Assembly: GCF_008312835.1 (NCBI RefSeq)
Contig: NZ_VSKS01000001.1
Location: forward strand, 372,001-436,000
Source of the DNA: Streptomyces marokkonensis
Lineage (GTDB): Bacteria > Actinomycetota > Actinomycetes > Streptomycetales > Streptomycetaceae
Direction of reading: 5' to 3'
Length of the DNA stretch: 64,000 nucleotides
The notes under the pieces are model-generated. The model was given only the letters and a program-made list of their open reading frames with translations. It searched no databases and had not been told where the DNA came from. How positions within the stretch are numbered: the stretch's first letter is position 1; each line of letters opens with the position of its first letter. This document shows positions 45,362 to 54,735 of this stretch, piece after piece. A program made the translations under genes and the position numbers.

Positions 45362-46423
45362 TCAACCGTGACCGCCCGGACGCGATCCGGGAGGCGCCGT
45401 ACTCGCGCGCTCCACCAGCCGGGTCGACAGCTCCGTGCGGGTGCTCTCCGGGCGGTGGCCGTCCATCATGCGCAGCAGGAGGCGCAGGGCCGTCGCCGCC
45501 ATCTCGGAGAGGGGCTGGCGGACGGTCGTCAGCGCCGGGGTGAGCCAGCGGGCCTCGGGCAGGTCGTCGAAGCCGACCACGCTCATGTCGTCCGGTACGC
45601 GCAGGCCCCGCTCGGCCAGGGCCGCGTAGACGCCGAGCGTCATCCGGTCCGAGCAGACGAAGACGGCCGTGGGCGGTTCGGGCAGGTCGAGGAGCTCGCG
45701 CATGCGGCGGCCGGCCGCGCTCTCGCCGGAACCGGTGTGCCGGACGTACTCGGGGCGGTGCCGCACGCCCGCGGCGGCGAGGGCCGAGCGGTAGCCGGCG
45801 ATCCGCGCGTCGGCGCACGGCGTGTGCCGGCGGCCGGCGACGACCGCGACGCGCTCGTGGCGCAGCGCCAGCAGGTGCTCGGTCGCCGTCACCCCGCCCT
45901 GCCAGTTCGCCGCCCCCACCGACACGACACCCGCCGGCGGTTCGTGCACCGGGTCGATCATCACGAACGGGATGCGGTGCTGCGTCAGCCAGGCGTACTG
46001 CGGGTCGCTCAGCCCGGCCAGGTGGAACAGCACCCCTGACGAACCGCGCAGCACCAGTTTGTCCAGCCAGCCCCGCTCCGGCCGCTCCGGACGGCCGCCC
46101 GTGAGGGCGGCCGAGACGACGAGGTCCAGCCCCGCGTCGTCCGCCGCGTCCCCCGCGCCGTGCAGCACCGCGCCCGCCGCGGAGGTCTCCGGCGCGTGCA
46201 CCACCAGGTCCACCAGACGCGGCGCCCGTCCGCCGTCGAACCGGGGTCTCCTGATGTATCCGAGCCGGTCCAGCGCCTCGGTGACGCGGCGGCGGGTCTC
46301 GGGAGCCACGTCCTCGCGGCCGTTGACCACCTTGGACGCGGTCGGCACCGAGACCCCCGCCTCACGGGCCACCACCGCCAGCGTCGGCCCGGCCGTCACC
46401 TTGGCGCTTCCCGTACGGACCAT
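45362..46423 (-). CDS. LacI family transcriptional regulator
   Basis: A 353-residue repressor with an N-terminal LacI HTH and hinge (TLAVVAREAGVSVPTASKVV, then RRVTEALDRLGYIRRP) and a periplasmic-binding-like sugar sensor (IPFVMIDPVHEP, VGFDDLPEARWLTPALTTVR). It should bind a carbohydrate or related effector. It diverges from a carboxylesterase gene, and a GAAAGCGCTTCC site lies 26 bp from its start, so it probably represses itself and perhaps the esterase. ATG 46423 follows AGGTGGG. Confidence 0.93.
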   Translation of the reverse strand: MVRTGSAKVTAGPTLAVVAREAGVSVPTASKVVNGREDVAPETRRRVTEALDRLGYIRRPRFDGGRAPRLVDLVVHAPETSAAGAVLHGAGDAADDAGLDLVVSAALTGGRPERPERGWLDKLVLRGSSGVLFHLAGLSDPQYAWLTQHRIPFVMIDPVHEPPAGVVSVGAANWQGGVTATEHLLALRHERVAVVAGRRHTPCADARIAGYRSALAAAGVRHRPEYVRHTGSGESAAGRRMRELLDLPEPPTAVFVCSDRMTLGVYAALAERGLRVPDDMSVVGFDDLPEARWLTPALTTVRQPLSEMAATALRLLLRMMDGHRPESTRTELSTRLVERASTAPPGSRPGGHG

Positions 46424-46448
46424 CGAGCACCCACCTCTCCACCGGATA

Positions 46449-46460
46449 GAAAGCGCTTCC
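46449..46460. promoter_or_regulatory. LacI-type operator in the LacI/esterase divergent region
   Basis: GAAAGCGCTTCC is an imperfect palindrome with the central CG of LacI/GalR operators (ideal GAAAGCGCTTTC). It lies 26 bp from the regulator start and 138 bp from the esterase start. Confidence 0.6.
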
Positions 46461-46598
46461 TACTGTAGATCCGGCGCACCGGGGCGGGAAGAACCCTCAC
46501 GGGCGCGAGGAATACCCGGAAGCCCTGTGGCGCTTTGAGTTACCGGCGGGTTCGCCCGGCCGGGGCGTGACGTGGCGCGGTGAAGGGCTGGTGGGCAC

Positions 46599-48143
46599 AT
46601 GACGGCAGCGGACCGGAGCAACCCCGTGGTCAGCACCCCGTACGGGGCCGTACGCGGCCGCTGGGAGCGTGACGTGGCCGTCTTCCGGGGCATCCCCTAC
46701 GCGGCACCCCCGTTCGGCCCCCGCCGCTTCCGCCCTCCGGTCCCGCCGGACCGCTGGGACGGCGTACGCGAAGCCGCCGTCTTCGGGCCGACGGCCCCCA
46801 AGCCCCCGTACTCGGAGGCCTTCGCCCAGTACCTCTCCGACCCGGACATCCCCGGCGACGACTGCCTCAACCTCAACGTCTGGACCCCCGACCCCGCCCC
46901 CGGCGCCCGCATCCCGGTCCTCGTATGGCTCCACGGCGGCGCCCTGACCAGGGGCTCCTCGGCGGTCCCCGTCTACGACGGCCACACCTTCGCCCGTGAC
47001 GGCGTGGTGTTCGTGTCGCTCAACCACCGCCTCGGCGTCGAGGGCTACGGCCTGTTCCCGGACGCCCCCGCCAACCCCGGACTGCGCGACCAGCTCGCCG
47101 CGCTCCAGTGGGTCCACGAGTCGATCGCGGCCTTCGGCGGCGACCCGGACCGCGTCACCCTCGGCGGCCAGTCCGCCGGAGCGATCAGCGCGGGAGCGCT
47201 CGTCGCCGCCCCGCAGGCCCGGGGACTGGTCCGCCGCGCCGTCCTGCAGAGCGGCCCGCCCGAGACCACCGACCGCGACAAGGTGCGGCGCATGGTCCGG
47301 CGCATGGCGACCCGTCTGAAGGTGCCCGCCACCGCCGAGGCCTTCGCCGGCGTCGACCGCGGGCACCTGTTGCGCGCCCAGGCCGACGTCGGACGGCGCA
47401 GCAGCCCGGTGCTCGGCGGCCCCGCCTTCGGCGTCGTCGTCGACGGCGACCTCGTGCCACGGGACCCCCTGGAGGCGCTCACCGGCGGCGCGGCCCCCGG
47501 CGTCGGCCTCCTGACCGGCTGGACCCGCGACGAGTACCGCCTGTGGCTCGTCCCCGGCGGCCTCGTGGAACGCCTCGACCGCCTCGGCGCGGTCGCCCTG
47601 GCCGGTGCGATGGCCCGCTGCCGCTGCGGCAGCGAGGTCCCGCGCGGCTACCGCGCCCTGCACCCGGACGCCGGCACCGCGGAACTCGTCGGCCAGATGG
47701 TCACCGACCACCTGCTCCGCGCCCCCTTGCACCGGCTCGCCGACGGACGCCAGGACCCCTCGTACGTCTACGAGTTCGCCTGGCCCTCGAACCGCCCCGG
47801 CATGGGCGCCTGCCATGCCCTGGAACTCGGCTTCGTCTTCGACAGCGGCCGCGAGCCCGCCGCCCGCAAACTCGCCGGCGAGGGCGCGCCGCAGGAACTG
47901 GCCGACGCGATGCACGGCGCGTGGGTACGGTTCGTCACCGACGGCTCGCCGGGATGGGAGCGGTGGGACCCCCGCCACCCGGTGCGCGTCTTCGGTGACG
48001 GTGACCCGCACACCGGCCACGGCCCCCGCGACCGCGAACTGGCCCTGTGGAGCGCGCCCGCCCCCGAGGAGCCCGCGCCGACCCCCGAACTCCGCTCCGT
48101 CATACGCCGCCTACGCCGCAACGGCGCGCTCCGCCGCACCTGA
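46599..48143 (+). CDS. Type B carboxylesterase/lipase
   Basis: A 514-residue alpha/beta hydrolase. FRGIPYAAPPFGPRRF, DCLNLNVWTP and the oxyanion motif WLHGGALTRGSS are typical of type B carboxylesterases. The nucleophile is Ser in TLGGQSAGAIS, and the catalytic His is probably in GACHALELGFVFD. No signal peptide is visible. It hydrolyses short carboxyl esters; the natural substrate is unknown. It is divergent from the LacI regulator and may be under its control through the operator at 46449. Confidence 0.93.
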   Translation: MTAADRSNPVVSTPYGAVRGRWERDVAVFRGIPYAAPPFGPRRFRPPVPPDRWDGVREAAVFGPTAPKPPYSEAFAQYLSDPDIPGDDCLNLNVWTPDPAPGARIPVLVWLHGGALTRGSSAVPVYDGHTFARDGVVFVSLNHRLGVEGYGLFPDAPANPGLRDQLAALQWVHESIAAFGGDPDRVTLGGQSAGAISAGALVAAPQARGLVRRAVLQSGPPETTDRDKVRRMVRRMATRLKVPATAEAFAGVDRGHLLRAQADVGRRSSPVLGGPAFGVVVDGDLVPRDPLEALTGGAAPGVGLLTGWTRDEYRLWLVPGGLVERLDRLGAVALAGAMARCRCGSEVPRGYRALHPDAGTAELVGQMVTDHLLRAPLHRLADGRQDPSYVYEFAWPSNRPGMGACHALELGFVFDSGREPAARKLAGEGAPQELADAMHGAWVRFVTDGSPGWERWDPRHPVRVFGDGDPHTGHGPRDRELALWSAPAPEEPAPTPELRSVIRRLRRNGALRRT

Positions 48144-48150
48144 GGCCGAT

Positions 48151-48819
48151 TCACTTCCCCGTCCGGCGCACCATCTCGGTGATCCAGACCGGAGCGTACG
48201 GTGACGTGCATCCCGGGGACGTCGGGTAGTCCTTGAGCACCTCCAGGCGCTCACCGATGTCGAGCGCGCGGGCGCGGTGTTCGGCGTGCTCGATCCCGAT
48301 CTGCGCCAGGCAGTGGTTCATCGCCCACTGGAGGCGGTCCGGGGCGTCCTTCATCTCCGCCTCGACGACGTCGAGCAGCGCCCCGAGATCGAGGCCCTCG
48401 GGTTTCTTCGCCACGCGCTCGGTGGTGAGCGCCCAGCCGGCGCTCGCGACCACGGGATCCGGGTCCGCGGTCCAGGCGAGCCGCAGGTCCTCGGCGTGCG
48501 GGTTCTTCTTCACCACGTAGTTGACGAGCCAGTCGTGCACCTTGGGCGGGCGCGCCTCGCGCAGCATCCCGTCGAGCTCGTCACGCTCGAACGCCTTCGG
48601 GCGGCAGACCAGCAGCGCCAGCAGCCTCGCCGCGGTGTCGCCCGTCTGCCAGAGCCGGCGCGCGAGGTCCTGCTGGGTCTTCAGCCGCTTCGCGAGCGCG
48701 CGCAGCTTGCCGAGGTTCACCCCGTGGTCGTCGCCGTGCTTCTCGTTCACCGCGCGGACCTTCGGGTCCTCGAGCGCGGCCAGCTCGGCCATCACCTCGG
48801 TCAGCGTCGCCCCGGTCAT
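48151..48819 (-). CDS. DNA alkylation repair protein (AlkD-like HEAT)
   Basis: A 222-residue all-helical protein of the AlkC/AlkD DNA glycosylase family (HEAT-like repeats). VRAVNEKHGDDHGVNLGKLR, LALLVCRPKAFERDELDGML and WALTTERVAKKPEGLDLG fit the family, in which alkylated bases are excised by backbone contacts. Catalytic Trp/Asp residues as in AlkD were not confirmed. ATG 48819 follows GGGAGG. It is convergent with the esterase gene (7-bp gap). Confidence 0.82.
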   Translation of the reverse strand: MTGATLTEVMAELAALEDPKVRAVNEKHGDDHGVNLGKLRALAKRLKTQQDLARRLWQTGDTAARLLALLVCRPKAFERDELDGMLREARPPKVHDWLVNYVVKKNPHAEDLRLAWTADPDPVVASAGWALTTERVAKKPEGLDLGALLDVVEAEMKDAPDRLQWAMNHCLAQIGIEHAEHRARALDIGERLEVLKDYPTSPGCTSPYAPVWITEMVRRTGK

Positions 48820-48989
48820 CCCGGCCTCCCGTTCCTCGGATGCGGGCCTCAGCCTATGACGGGGGTTTGCATCTGTACCTGATGCATCCCGCCACCGGGC
48901 GTTGGTATCTCCCGGAGATGATTCGCAGGACGTCAGAGGCTGGTCACAGGTTGAACAGGAGAACGGCGAGCCCGAAGGGGACCCGCGCG

Positions 48990-49083
48990 AGTCTCTCGGA
49001 GGGCCAGTTCTTCGAGTACTCCATGGGGTTCGCCGAGTGGCTGTGGCGTTGGCTGAGCAGCGAGGAGGTCACAGGTCCGGGCG
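48990..49083 (+). pseudogene. Possible SMI1/KNR4-like C-terminal fragment
   Basis: In one frame the DNA reads SLSEGQFFEYSMGFAEWLWR followed by WLSSEEVTGPG. This resembles the C-terminal helix of SMI1/KNR4 (SUKH) proteins, often immunity factors of toxin systems. It has no clear start, and the surrounding 48820-48990 shows no gene, so it looks like a scrap left by deletion. It runs straight into the ATPase fragment in a different frame. Confidence 0.35.
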
Positions 49084-49340
49084 AGCGAACCGGCGACCAA
49101 CGCGCTGCTGCACGGCGTACCGGCCGGCCGGGGCTTCCTGCTCAGGCTGCTGCCGTACGCCGACAGCGTCCGCGTCGAGGTGCACGACAGCGGGGGCGGT
49201 GCGCCCGCCGTGCCGCGGGGTGAACCCGACGAGAGCGGGCGCGGGTTGCTGCTCGTGGCCGGGCCGGCGGACACCTGGGGTGTGGGGGAGCGGGACCCGG
49301 GCAAGGTCGTGTGGTGCGAGTTCGTCACGGCTTCCGCAGG
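49084..49340 (+). pseudogene. Truncated HATPase (anti-sigma-factor kinase-like) fragment
   Basis: The translation gives ATNALLHGVPAGRGFLLRLL, VRVEVHDSGGG, ESGRGLLLVAGPADTWGVGE and GKVVWCEF, which are the N-box, G1 and G2 parts of a GHKL/HATPase_c_2 domain as in RsbW/SpoIIAB-like regulators. The N-terminal third is missing and no start codon is available. It sits tail to tail with the SpoIIE phosphatase gene, which carries its own intact HATPase domain, so it is probably the remnant of a partner gene. Confidence 0.7.
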
Positions 49341-49392
49341 TCCCAGCGATCGACGCGACCGTCCGGCGCGCTCGGGTGCGGCCGCCGTGCCG

Positions 49393-51828
49393 TCACGCGG
49401 CGCCGGCCGGCAGTTCGACCTCCGCCCAGATGGTCTTCCCCTCGGCGCGGTGGCGCGTACCCCACCGCCGGGCGAACTGGGCGACCAGCAGCAGGCCCCG
49501 GCCGCCCTCGTCGAGCGTGCGGGCCCGCCGCAGGTGCGGGGCGGTACCGCTGCTGTCGTACACCTCGCAGATGAGCGCCGCTCCGCGGATCAGCCGTAGC
49601 TGGACGGGCGGTTGCCCGTAGCGGATGGCGTTGGTGACGAGTTCGCTCACCACGAGTTCGGCGGTGAACGCCACGTCCTCCAGGCCCCACGCGGACAGCC
49701 GGGCCGCCACCCCCGCGCGGGCGTCGCTCACCGCGGCTGGGTCGGACGGCAGGTCCCACGTGGCGACGTGGCCCGCGTCGAAGGCCCGCGTGCGGGCGAG
49801 GAGCAGGGCGACGTCGTCCTGGGGCTGCGTCGGCAGCAGCGTGCGGAACAAGTCGTCGCAGGTGGCCTCGAGGGATTCGGCGGGCTGCTCCAGGTACCGG
49901 CGCAGCCGGGCGAGGCCGCTGCCCAGGTCGTGCCTCGCGCCCTGGACGAGCCCGTCCGTGTACAGCGCGAGGAGGCCGCCCGGTGGCATGTCCCAGGCGA
50001 AGGTCTCGAAGGGCAGACCGCCCAGGCCCAGCGGCGGACCGGGACGGATGCCGACGAAGTCCACCGTGCCGGCGGGCGTGACGACCGCGGGCGGCGGATG
50101 GCCGGCGGTGGCGGCCGTGCAGCGGCGCGACACCGGGTCGTAGACGACGTACAGGCACGTGGCGATGAGGTCGGTGGGCACCTCCAGGTCGGGCCTGGGG
50201 GGCGCCGGTGTCTCCTCCTCGGACGCCACGTGGGTGACCAGGTCGTCGAGCTGCGTCAGGAGTTCGTCGGGGGGCAGGTCGACGTCGGCCAGCGTGCGGA
50301 CGGCGGTCCGCAGGCGTCCCATGGTGGCCGAGGCCCGCAGGCCGTGGCCCACCACGTCCCCCACGACCAGCGCGACCCGGGCGCCGGACAGCGGGATGAC
50401 GTCGTACCAGTCGCCGCCCAGCCCCGCCCGCGTGCGGGCCGGAAGGTAGCGGTGCGCCACCTCGACCGCTTCCTGGGCGGCGATCCGCCGGGGCAGCAGG
50501 CTCCGCTGCAGGGCCAGCGCGGTCTCGCGTTCGAGGGTGTAGCGGCGGGCGTTGTCCACGGCCACGGCGGCCCGGGCGCCGATCTCCTCGGCCAGCACCA
50601 GGTCGTCCTCCGTGAAGGGCTCCTCGCGGCGGTGCCGGACGAGGAGGGCCACACCGAGGGTGACGGCGCGGGCCCGCAGCGGGATGACCATGACCGAATG
50701 GACCCCGAAGGCCCGCACCACTCCCGAGCGGGCCGGGTCGGCCTGCTGCCAGGCCCTGATGGCCGGGTCGACGGTGCGGTGCAGCGACGCCTCGCCGGTG
50801 GCCATGCAGCGGGCGGGAGGCGTGGACGGGGGGTAGTCGTCCAGGTCACCGGGCCGGGCCAGCGCCTCGGGCACCCCGGGCAGCACGGACTGCTGCGCCG
50901 CCCGGCGCAGTGTGACGGCGCCGGTGGGGGAGGGGCGCGGCTCGATCCCCCGGAACAGGGAGTCCAGCAGGTCGACGGTGACGAAGTCCGCCAGCCGGCC
51001 CACCACCAGGTCGGCCATCTCCTGCGCCGTCCGCATCACGTCCAGGGTGGTGCCGATCCGTGTGCTCACGTCGTTCAGCAGGTTGAGCCGCTCCCGGGCG
51101 AGGTACTGCTCGGTGACGTCGAGGGCGGACAGCTCCAGTTGCCGTACCTGTCCGTCGGGGTCCAGGAGCGGGGACACGGTGATGGACCAGACCCCCTCAG
51201 GCGCGGTGGGCCGGGCCCTGCCCCGCTCGCGGAACTGCTCGGTCTCGCCCGTGACGAGCACGCGGCGCATGCTGTCCTCCACCTCCCGGCAGATGTGGGG
51301 AGGCAGGACGTCCGTGACCCGCATGCCCGCCATCCGCTCCTCGCTCAGGCCGAGCTCGTGCTGGGCGCCGGCGCTCGCCCGTACGGCCCGCAGCGCGGAG
51401 TCGAACACCATGACCGGAAGACGGCACTGTGCGAACGCCGCCTCCTCCGTCGTCCGGTCCGCACCCTGCGGCGGAAGAGGTGGCGTGGCCACGACGAGCC
51501 GCTGGGCGCGGCCCTCGCCGTCGACCCACGGGTAGGCCCGCAGCCGTACCTCCACCCGTCGGCCGTCCCGGTGCCGGAGCAGGGCCGTCGTTCCGTTCCG
51601 CCCGTCGAGGGCCGAGAGGACCCCCGCCCCGGTGTCCCTGCCGGTGTCCGCACCGAGCAGACGGTCCACGGGGCGCCCGATGGCCGCTTGCGGCGGATAG
51701 CCGAACATGCGCTCGGCACCCGGGCTCCACCCCGCCACGACGCCCCGGGCGTCGATGACGGCCGTGGCCGGGGCCGCCCGGTCCGGGAGGTCGCCGGCAT
51801 CGCCGCCGAGCGGGATGGCGTCGCGCAT
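49393..51828 (-). CDS. SpoIIE family phosphatase, PAS-PAS-GAF-PP2C-HATPase
   Basis: An 811-residue soluble signalling protein. In order: PAS about 15-110 (TAVIDARGVVAGWSPGAERM), PAS about 130-245, GAF about 255-425, PP2C-type SpoIIE phosphatase about 445-665 (GLGGDWYDVIPL, VALVVGDVVGHGLRA, LALYTDGLV with metal-binding Asp), and a C-terminal HATPase_c_2 kinase-like domain about 680-808 (VVSELVTNAIRYG, GGRGLLLVAQFA). Such RsbU/RsbW-type fusions balance phosphorylation of an anti-anti-sigma factor and so steer stress sigma factors. The target is not encoded nearby. Ribosome site before ATG 51828 is weak. Confidence 0.93.
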   Translation of the reverse strand: MRDAIPLGGDAGDLPDRAAPATAVIDARGVVAGWSPGAERMFGYPPQAAIGRPVDRLLGADTGRDTGAGVLSALDGRNGTTALLRHRDGRRVEVRLRAYPWVDGEGRAQRLVVATPPLPPQGADRTTEEAAFAQCRLPVMVFDSALRAVRASAGAQHELGLSEERMAGMRVTDVLPPHICREVEDSMRRVLVTGETEQFRERGRARPTAPEGVWSITVSPLLDPDGQVRQLELSALDVTEQYLARERLNLLNDVSTRIGTTLDVMRTAQEMADLVVGRLADFVTVDLLDSLFRGIEPRPSPTGAVTLRRAAQQSVLPGVPEALARPGDLDDYPPSTPPARCMATGEASLHRTVDPAIRAWQQADPARSGVVRAFGVHSVMVIPLRARAVTLGVALLVRHRREEPFTEDDLVLAEEIGARAAVAVDNARRYTLERETALALQRSLLPRRIAAQEAVEVAHRYLPARTRAGLGGDWYDVIPLSGARVALVVGDVVGHGLRASATMGRLRTAVRTLADVDLPPDELLTQLDDLVTHVASEEETPAPPRPDLEVPTDLIATCLYVVYDPVSRRCTAATAGHPPPAVVTPAGTVDFVGIRPGPPLGLGGLPFETFAWDMPPGGLLALYTDGLVQGARHDLGSGLARLRRYLEQPAESLEATCDDLFRTLLPTQPQDDVALLLARTRAFDAGHVATWDLPSDPAAVSDARAGVAARLSAWGLEDVAFTAELVVSELVTNAIRYGQPPVQLRLIRGAALICEVYDSSGTAPHLRRARTLDEGGRGLLLVAQFARRWGTRHRAEGKTIWAEVELPAGAA

Positions 51829-52183
51829 GTGATCATCGCCGTTCTGCCCTCGGGGCCACCAGCGCCCGGGGCCGGGGCACCGGTGGTGCCGCGGACCGCC
51901 CCACCGCTGCGGTCCCGTCCCGCCGTGTCCCGACGCCCGGCGTCTCGCCCCCTCCCTCCACTTCTACCGTTCTTCACCCGTGCCCGCGCGTCATGCGCGG
52001 AGCGGAACGGCGACGGCCGACGGCCGGCCACCCTCCTCGCCCGGCGCCCGCCCTGGTCACAGCGCTCCCGCGTCCCCTGCCCCGCGTGCCATGCCGGGCA
52101 CATGCCCATACCTTCCGCGTTCTTTAGCATGGTGTGAGCCGATTGATGCGGCGGGTGTGCCATCCGTCAGGGATGAGAACGCG
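51829..52183. other. Divergent intergenic region between two SpoIIE genes
   Basis: 355 bp with no gene. A TAGCAT box near 52126 may be the -10 of the rightward phosphatase gene. Otherwise nothing clear is seen. Confidence 0.35.
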
Positions 52184-54676
52184 GTGACGAGACAGCAGGA
52201 CGCGTCCGGGCTGCCCGGCGTACAGGGAGCGGAGCGCGCCGACGGCCTGCCGTTCCACCCTCCCGCTCTGGCCGCCGCCCGCGCGGCGGCCGCGATCACG
52301 GCGCTGCTGGCCGCTCTGGTGGGCCTGGTGGGCCTGACCGGGTGGATCCTCGACACCGACGTGCTGAAGAGCGTGCTGCCCGGTGTCGCGGTGTCCATGA
52401 AGGCGAACACCTCCGTGGCTGTCGCGACGCTGGGAGTCTCGCTGTTCCTCGTCGCACGCGGCCCGCTCCGCCCGTGGACGACCGCGGCGGCCCGTGTGGC
52501 GGCGGTGCCGGCGCTGGTGATCGGGGCGCTCACGCTCGCGGAGTACGTCACCGGGGCCGGCCTCGGCATCGACGAGGTCCTCTTCGAGGACGACACGGCC
52601 GACGTCGAGACGGGGGTGCCCGGGCGGATGGGGCCGAACACGGCCGTCGCCTTGACGCTCGCGGGTGCGGCGTCCGCGTGCGCGAGTACACGCCGGCTTC
52701 CCGCGTGGGTCAGTCAGGTGATGGGGCTGGCGGTCGGGGCCATCGGCATGCTGCGGCTGTACGGGGCCGCGTACGCGGTGCCCGAGCTGGAGCGGTTCGG
52801 CGCCTACACGGGCATGGCCCTGCACACCGCGCCGGCCCTGGTCCTCCTGGGCGCGGCCGTCTTCCTGGCCCGGCCGGACGAGGGGCTGACCGGGCTCCTC
52901 ATGAACGCGGGCACGACGGGCGCGCTGGGGCGCCGCCTGCTCGTCACCGCATTGGTCGTGCCGCCCCTGCTGGGCTGGGGCGTCCTGGCGGGCGAGGACG
53001 CGGGGCTGTTCGGGCCGCGGCTGGGGACCGCGCTGCTGGTGTGGGGCAACGTGGCCGCCCTCACCGTGGTGATCTTCGCGGCGCTGGCCATGGGTCGCCG
53101 CATCGAGGTGGCCCATGCCCGTCTCGCGTGGCAGGTGCGCCAGAACGAACTGCTGCAGGCCTTCATGGACCACACGCCCGCGGTGGTGTTCATCAAGGAC
53201 CTGGAGGGCCGCTACCTGGCGGTCAACACGAGGTTCGAGGAGAGCCTGGGGCTGGCCCGCGACCGGCTGCTGGGCCGCCGCGACCTGGACGTCATGCCGG
53301 CCGGCCTCGGCCGTCACGCGAGGGACGCCGACCTCGCGATGCTGGCCGGGGGCAGGCCCGTGCAGCGGGAGGAGTCGCTCACCCTGCCCGGCGGTCCGCG
53401 GGAGTTCCTGACCACCCTGTTCCCGCTCAAGGACGCGTCCGGTGCCCCCTACGCCGTGTGCGGCGTGGTCACCGACATCACCGAACGCGTCGCCGCCCAG
53501 CGCGAGGTGGAGCGGGCGCAGCGGCGGTTCCGCGCGCTGCTGGAATCCGCACCCGACGCCACCCTCATCACGGACGGCAGTGGCACCGTCGTCATGGCCA
53601 ACACACAGGTGGAACACGTGTTCGGGAGATCGCCGGGCGACCTCGTCGGCACCCGGGTCGTCGACCTGGCGCCCGTCGCGCGACGCCGGCGGCAGGGCGC
53701 CCTCCTCGACGCCTACCTGCGGCTGCGCGACCCGCAGCCGACGGTCGTGGACGAGAATCTGTACGGTCTGCACGGTGACGGCTCGCCGTTCCCCGTCGAG
53801 GTCAGCGTCAGCAGTCTCCAGGCCGAGCGGGAGACCCTCGTCGTGCTGTTCGTACGCGACATCACCGAGCGCAGGCGGGCGGAGGCCGAGCGCGCCGAAC
53901 GGTACGAGCAGCACCGGCACATCGCCTACACCCTGCAGCACAGCCTCATGGGAGAGCCGCCCACCCTCGCGTATCTGCCCAGCGCGCACCGGTACCTGGC
54001 CTCCGTCCAGGACCCGGGGGTCGGCGGCGACTGGTTCGACATCATCCCCCTCGGCGGCCGCCGCACCGGCGTCATCATCGGCGACGTGATGGGCCGGGGA
54101 CTGGAGGCGGCGGCCGTCATGGGGCAGCTGCGCGCCGCCTCCCACGCGCTGGCCCGCACGGGCGCGACGCCCAGCCGGCTGATGACCTCGCTGGACGCGT
54201 TCGTCGGCGACCTGGCCGACCAGCTCGTCACCTGTCTCTACCTGATCCTGGACCAGGACACGTGCGAGGTCACCGTCTGCTCGGCGGGGCACCTGCCCGT
54301 CATCGTCCTGCCTCCCGGCGGGGCTCCCGGCCGGCTGCGGACACCGGTCGGCGTGCCCCTGGGGGTCAACGAGCCGGGCGGCGGCGGGGTGCCGTTCGAG
54401 GAGGCGACCCGGCCGCTGCCGCCGGGCAGCGTCCTCGTCCTCTACACCGACGGGCTGGTCGAACAGCCCGGCACCGACATCGAGGCGCGGATCGACGTCC
54501 TCACCCACACCGTCGGCGTCACGCTGAAGGGCGCCCGCGCCGACCCGAAGATTCTCGACCGGGCGGCGGACCGGCTGATCAGTACCCTCATCACGGCCCC
54601 GGCCGACCACGACGACGACGTGACGCTGCTCCTGCTCGGCGTGCCCGGCCCGAACGGGCCGGACACCGACCGCTGA
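52184..54676 (+). CDS. Membrane-bound SpoIIE family phosphatase with PAS domains
   Basis: An 830-residue protein. The first ~300 residues contain about eight hydrophobic helices (for example ITALLAALVGLVGLTGW and RLLVTALVVPPLLGWGVLAG), a MASE-like sensor. Two PAS domains follow at about 320-430 (HTPAVVFIKDLEGRYLAVNT) and 440-560, then a SpoIIE PP2C domain at the C-terminus (GVGGDWFDIIPLGG, TGVIIGDVMGRGLEAAAVM, VLVLYTDGLVEQPG). It lacks the HATPase of its neighbour, so it should only dephosphorylate. It probably links a membrane or envelope signal to an anti-anti-sigma switch. GTG 52184 is chosen for GAG 6 bp upstream and the promoter position; GTG 52157 is an alternative. Confidence 0.9.
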   Translation: MTRQQDASGLPGVQGAERADGLPFHPPALAAARAAAAITALLAALVGLVGLTGWILDTDVLKSVLPGVAVSMKANTSVAVATLGVSLFLVARGPLRPWTTAAARVAAVPALVIGALTLAEYVTGAGLGIDEVLFEDDTADVETGVPGRMGPNTAVALTLAGAASACASTRRLPAWVSQVMGLAVGAIGMLRLYGAAYAVPELERFGAYTGMALHTAPALVLLGAAVFLARPDEGLTGLLMNAGTTGALGRRLLVTALVVPPLLGWGVLAGEDAGLFGPRLGTALLVWGNVAALTVVIFAALAMGRRIEVAHARLAWQVRQNELLQAFMDHTPAVVFIKDLEGRYLAVNTRFEESLGLARDRLLGRRDLDVMPAGLGRHARDADLAMLAGGRPVQREESLTLPGGPREFLTTLFPLKDASGAPYAVCGVVTDITERVAAQREVERAQRRFRALLESAPDATLITDGSGTVVMANTQVEHVFGRSPGDLVGTRVVDLAPVARRRRQGALLDAYLRLRDPQPTVVDENLYGLHGDGSPFPVEVSVSSLQAERETLVVLFVRDITERRRAEAERAERYEQHRHIAYTLQHSLMGEPPTLAYLPSAHRYLASVQDPGVGGDWFDIIPLGGRRTGVIIGDVMGRGLEAAAVMGQLRAASHALARTGATPSRLMTSLDAFVGDLADQLVTCLYLILDQDTCEVTVCSAGHLPVIVLPPGGAPGRLRTPVGVPLGVNEPGGGGVPFEEATRPLPPGSVLVLYTDGLVEQPGTDIEARIDVLTHTVGVTLKGARADPKILDRAADRLISTLITAPADHDDDVTLLLLGVPGPNGPDTDR

Positions 54677-54735
54677 CCGGGCGACAGGCGGGCTCGTACG
54701 GCGGGAGGGGGCGGCCGGTGCGTGGGGCGAGGCCG

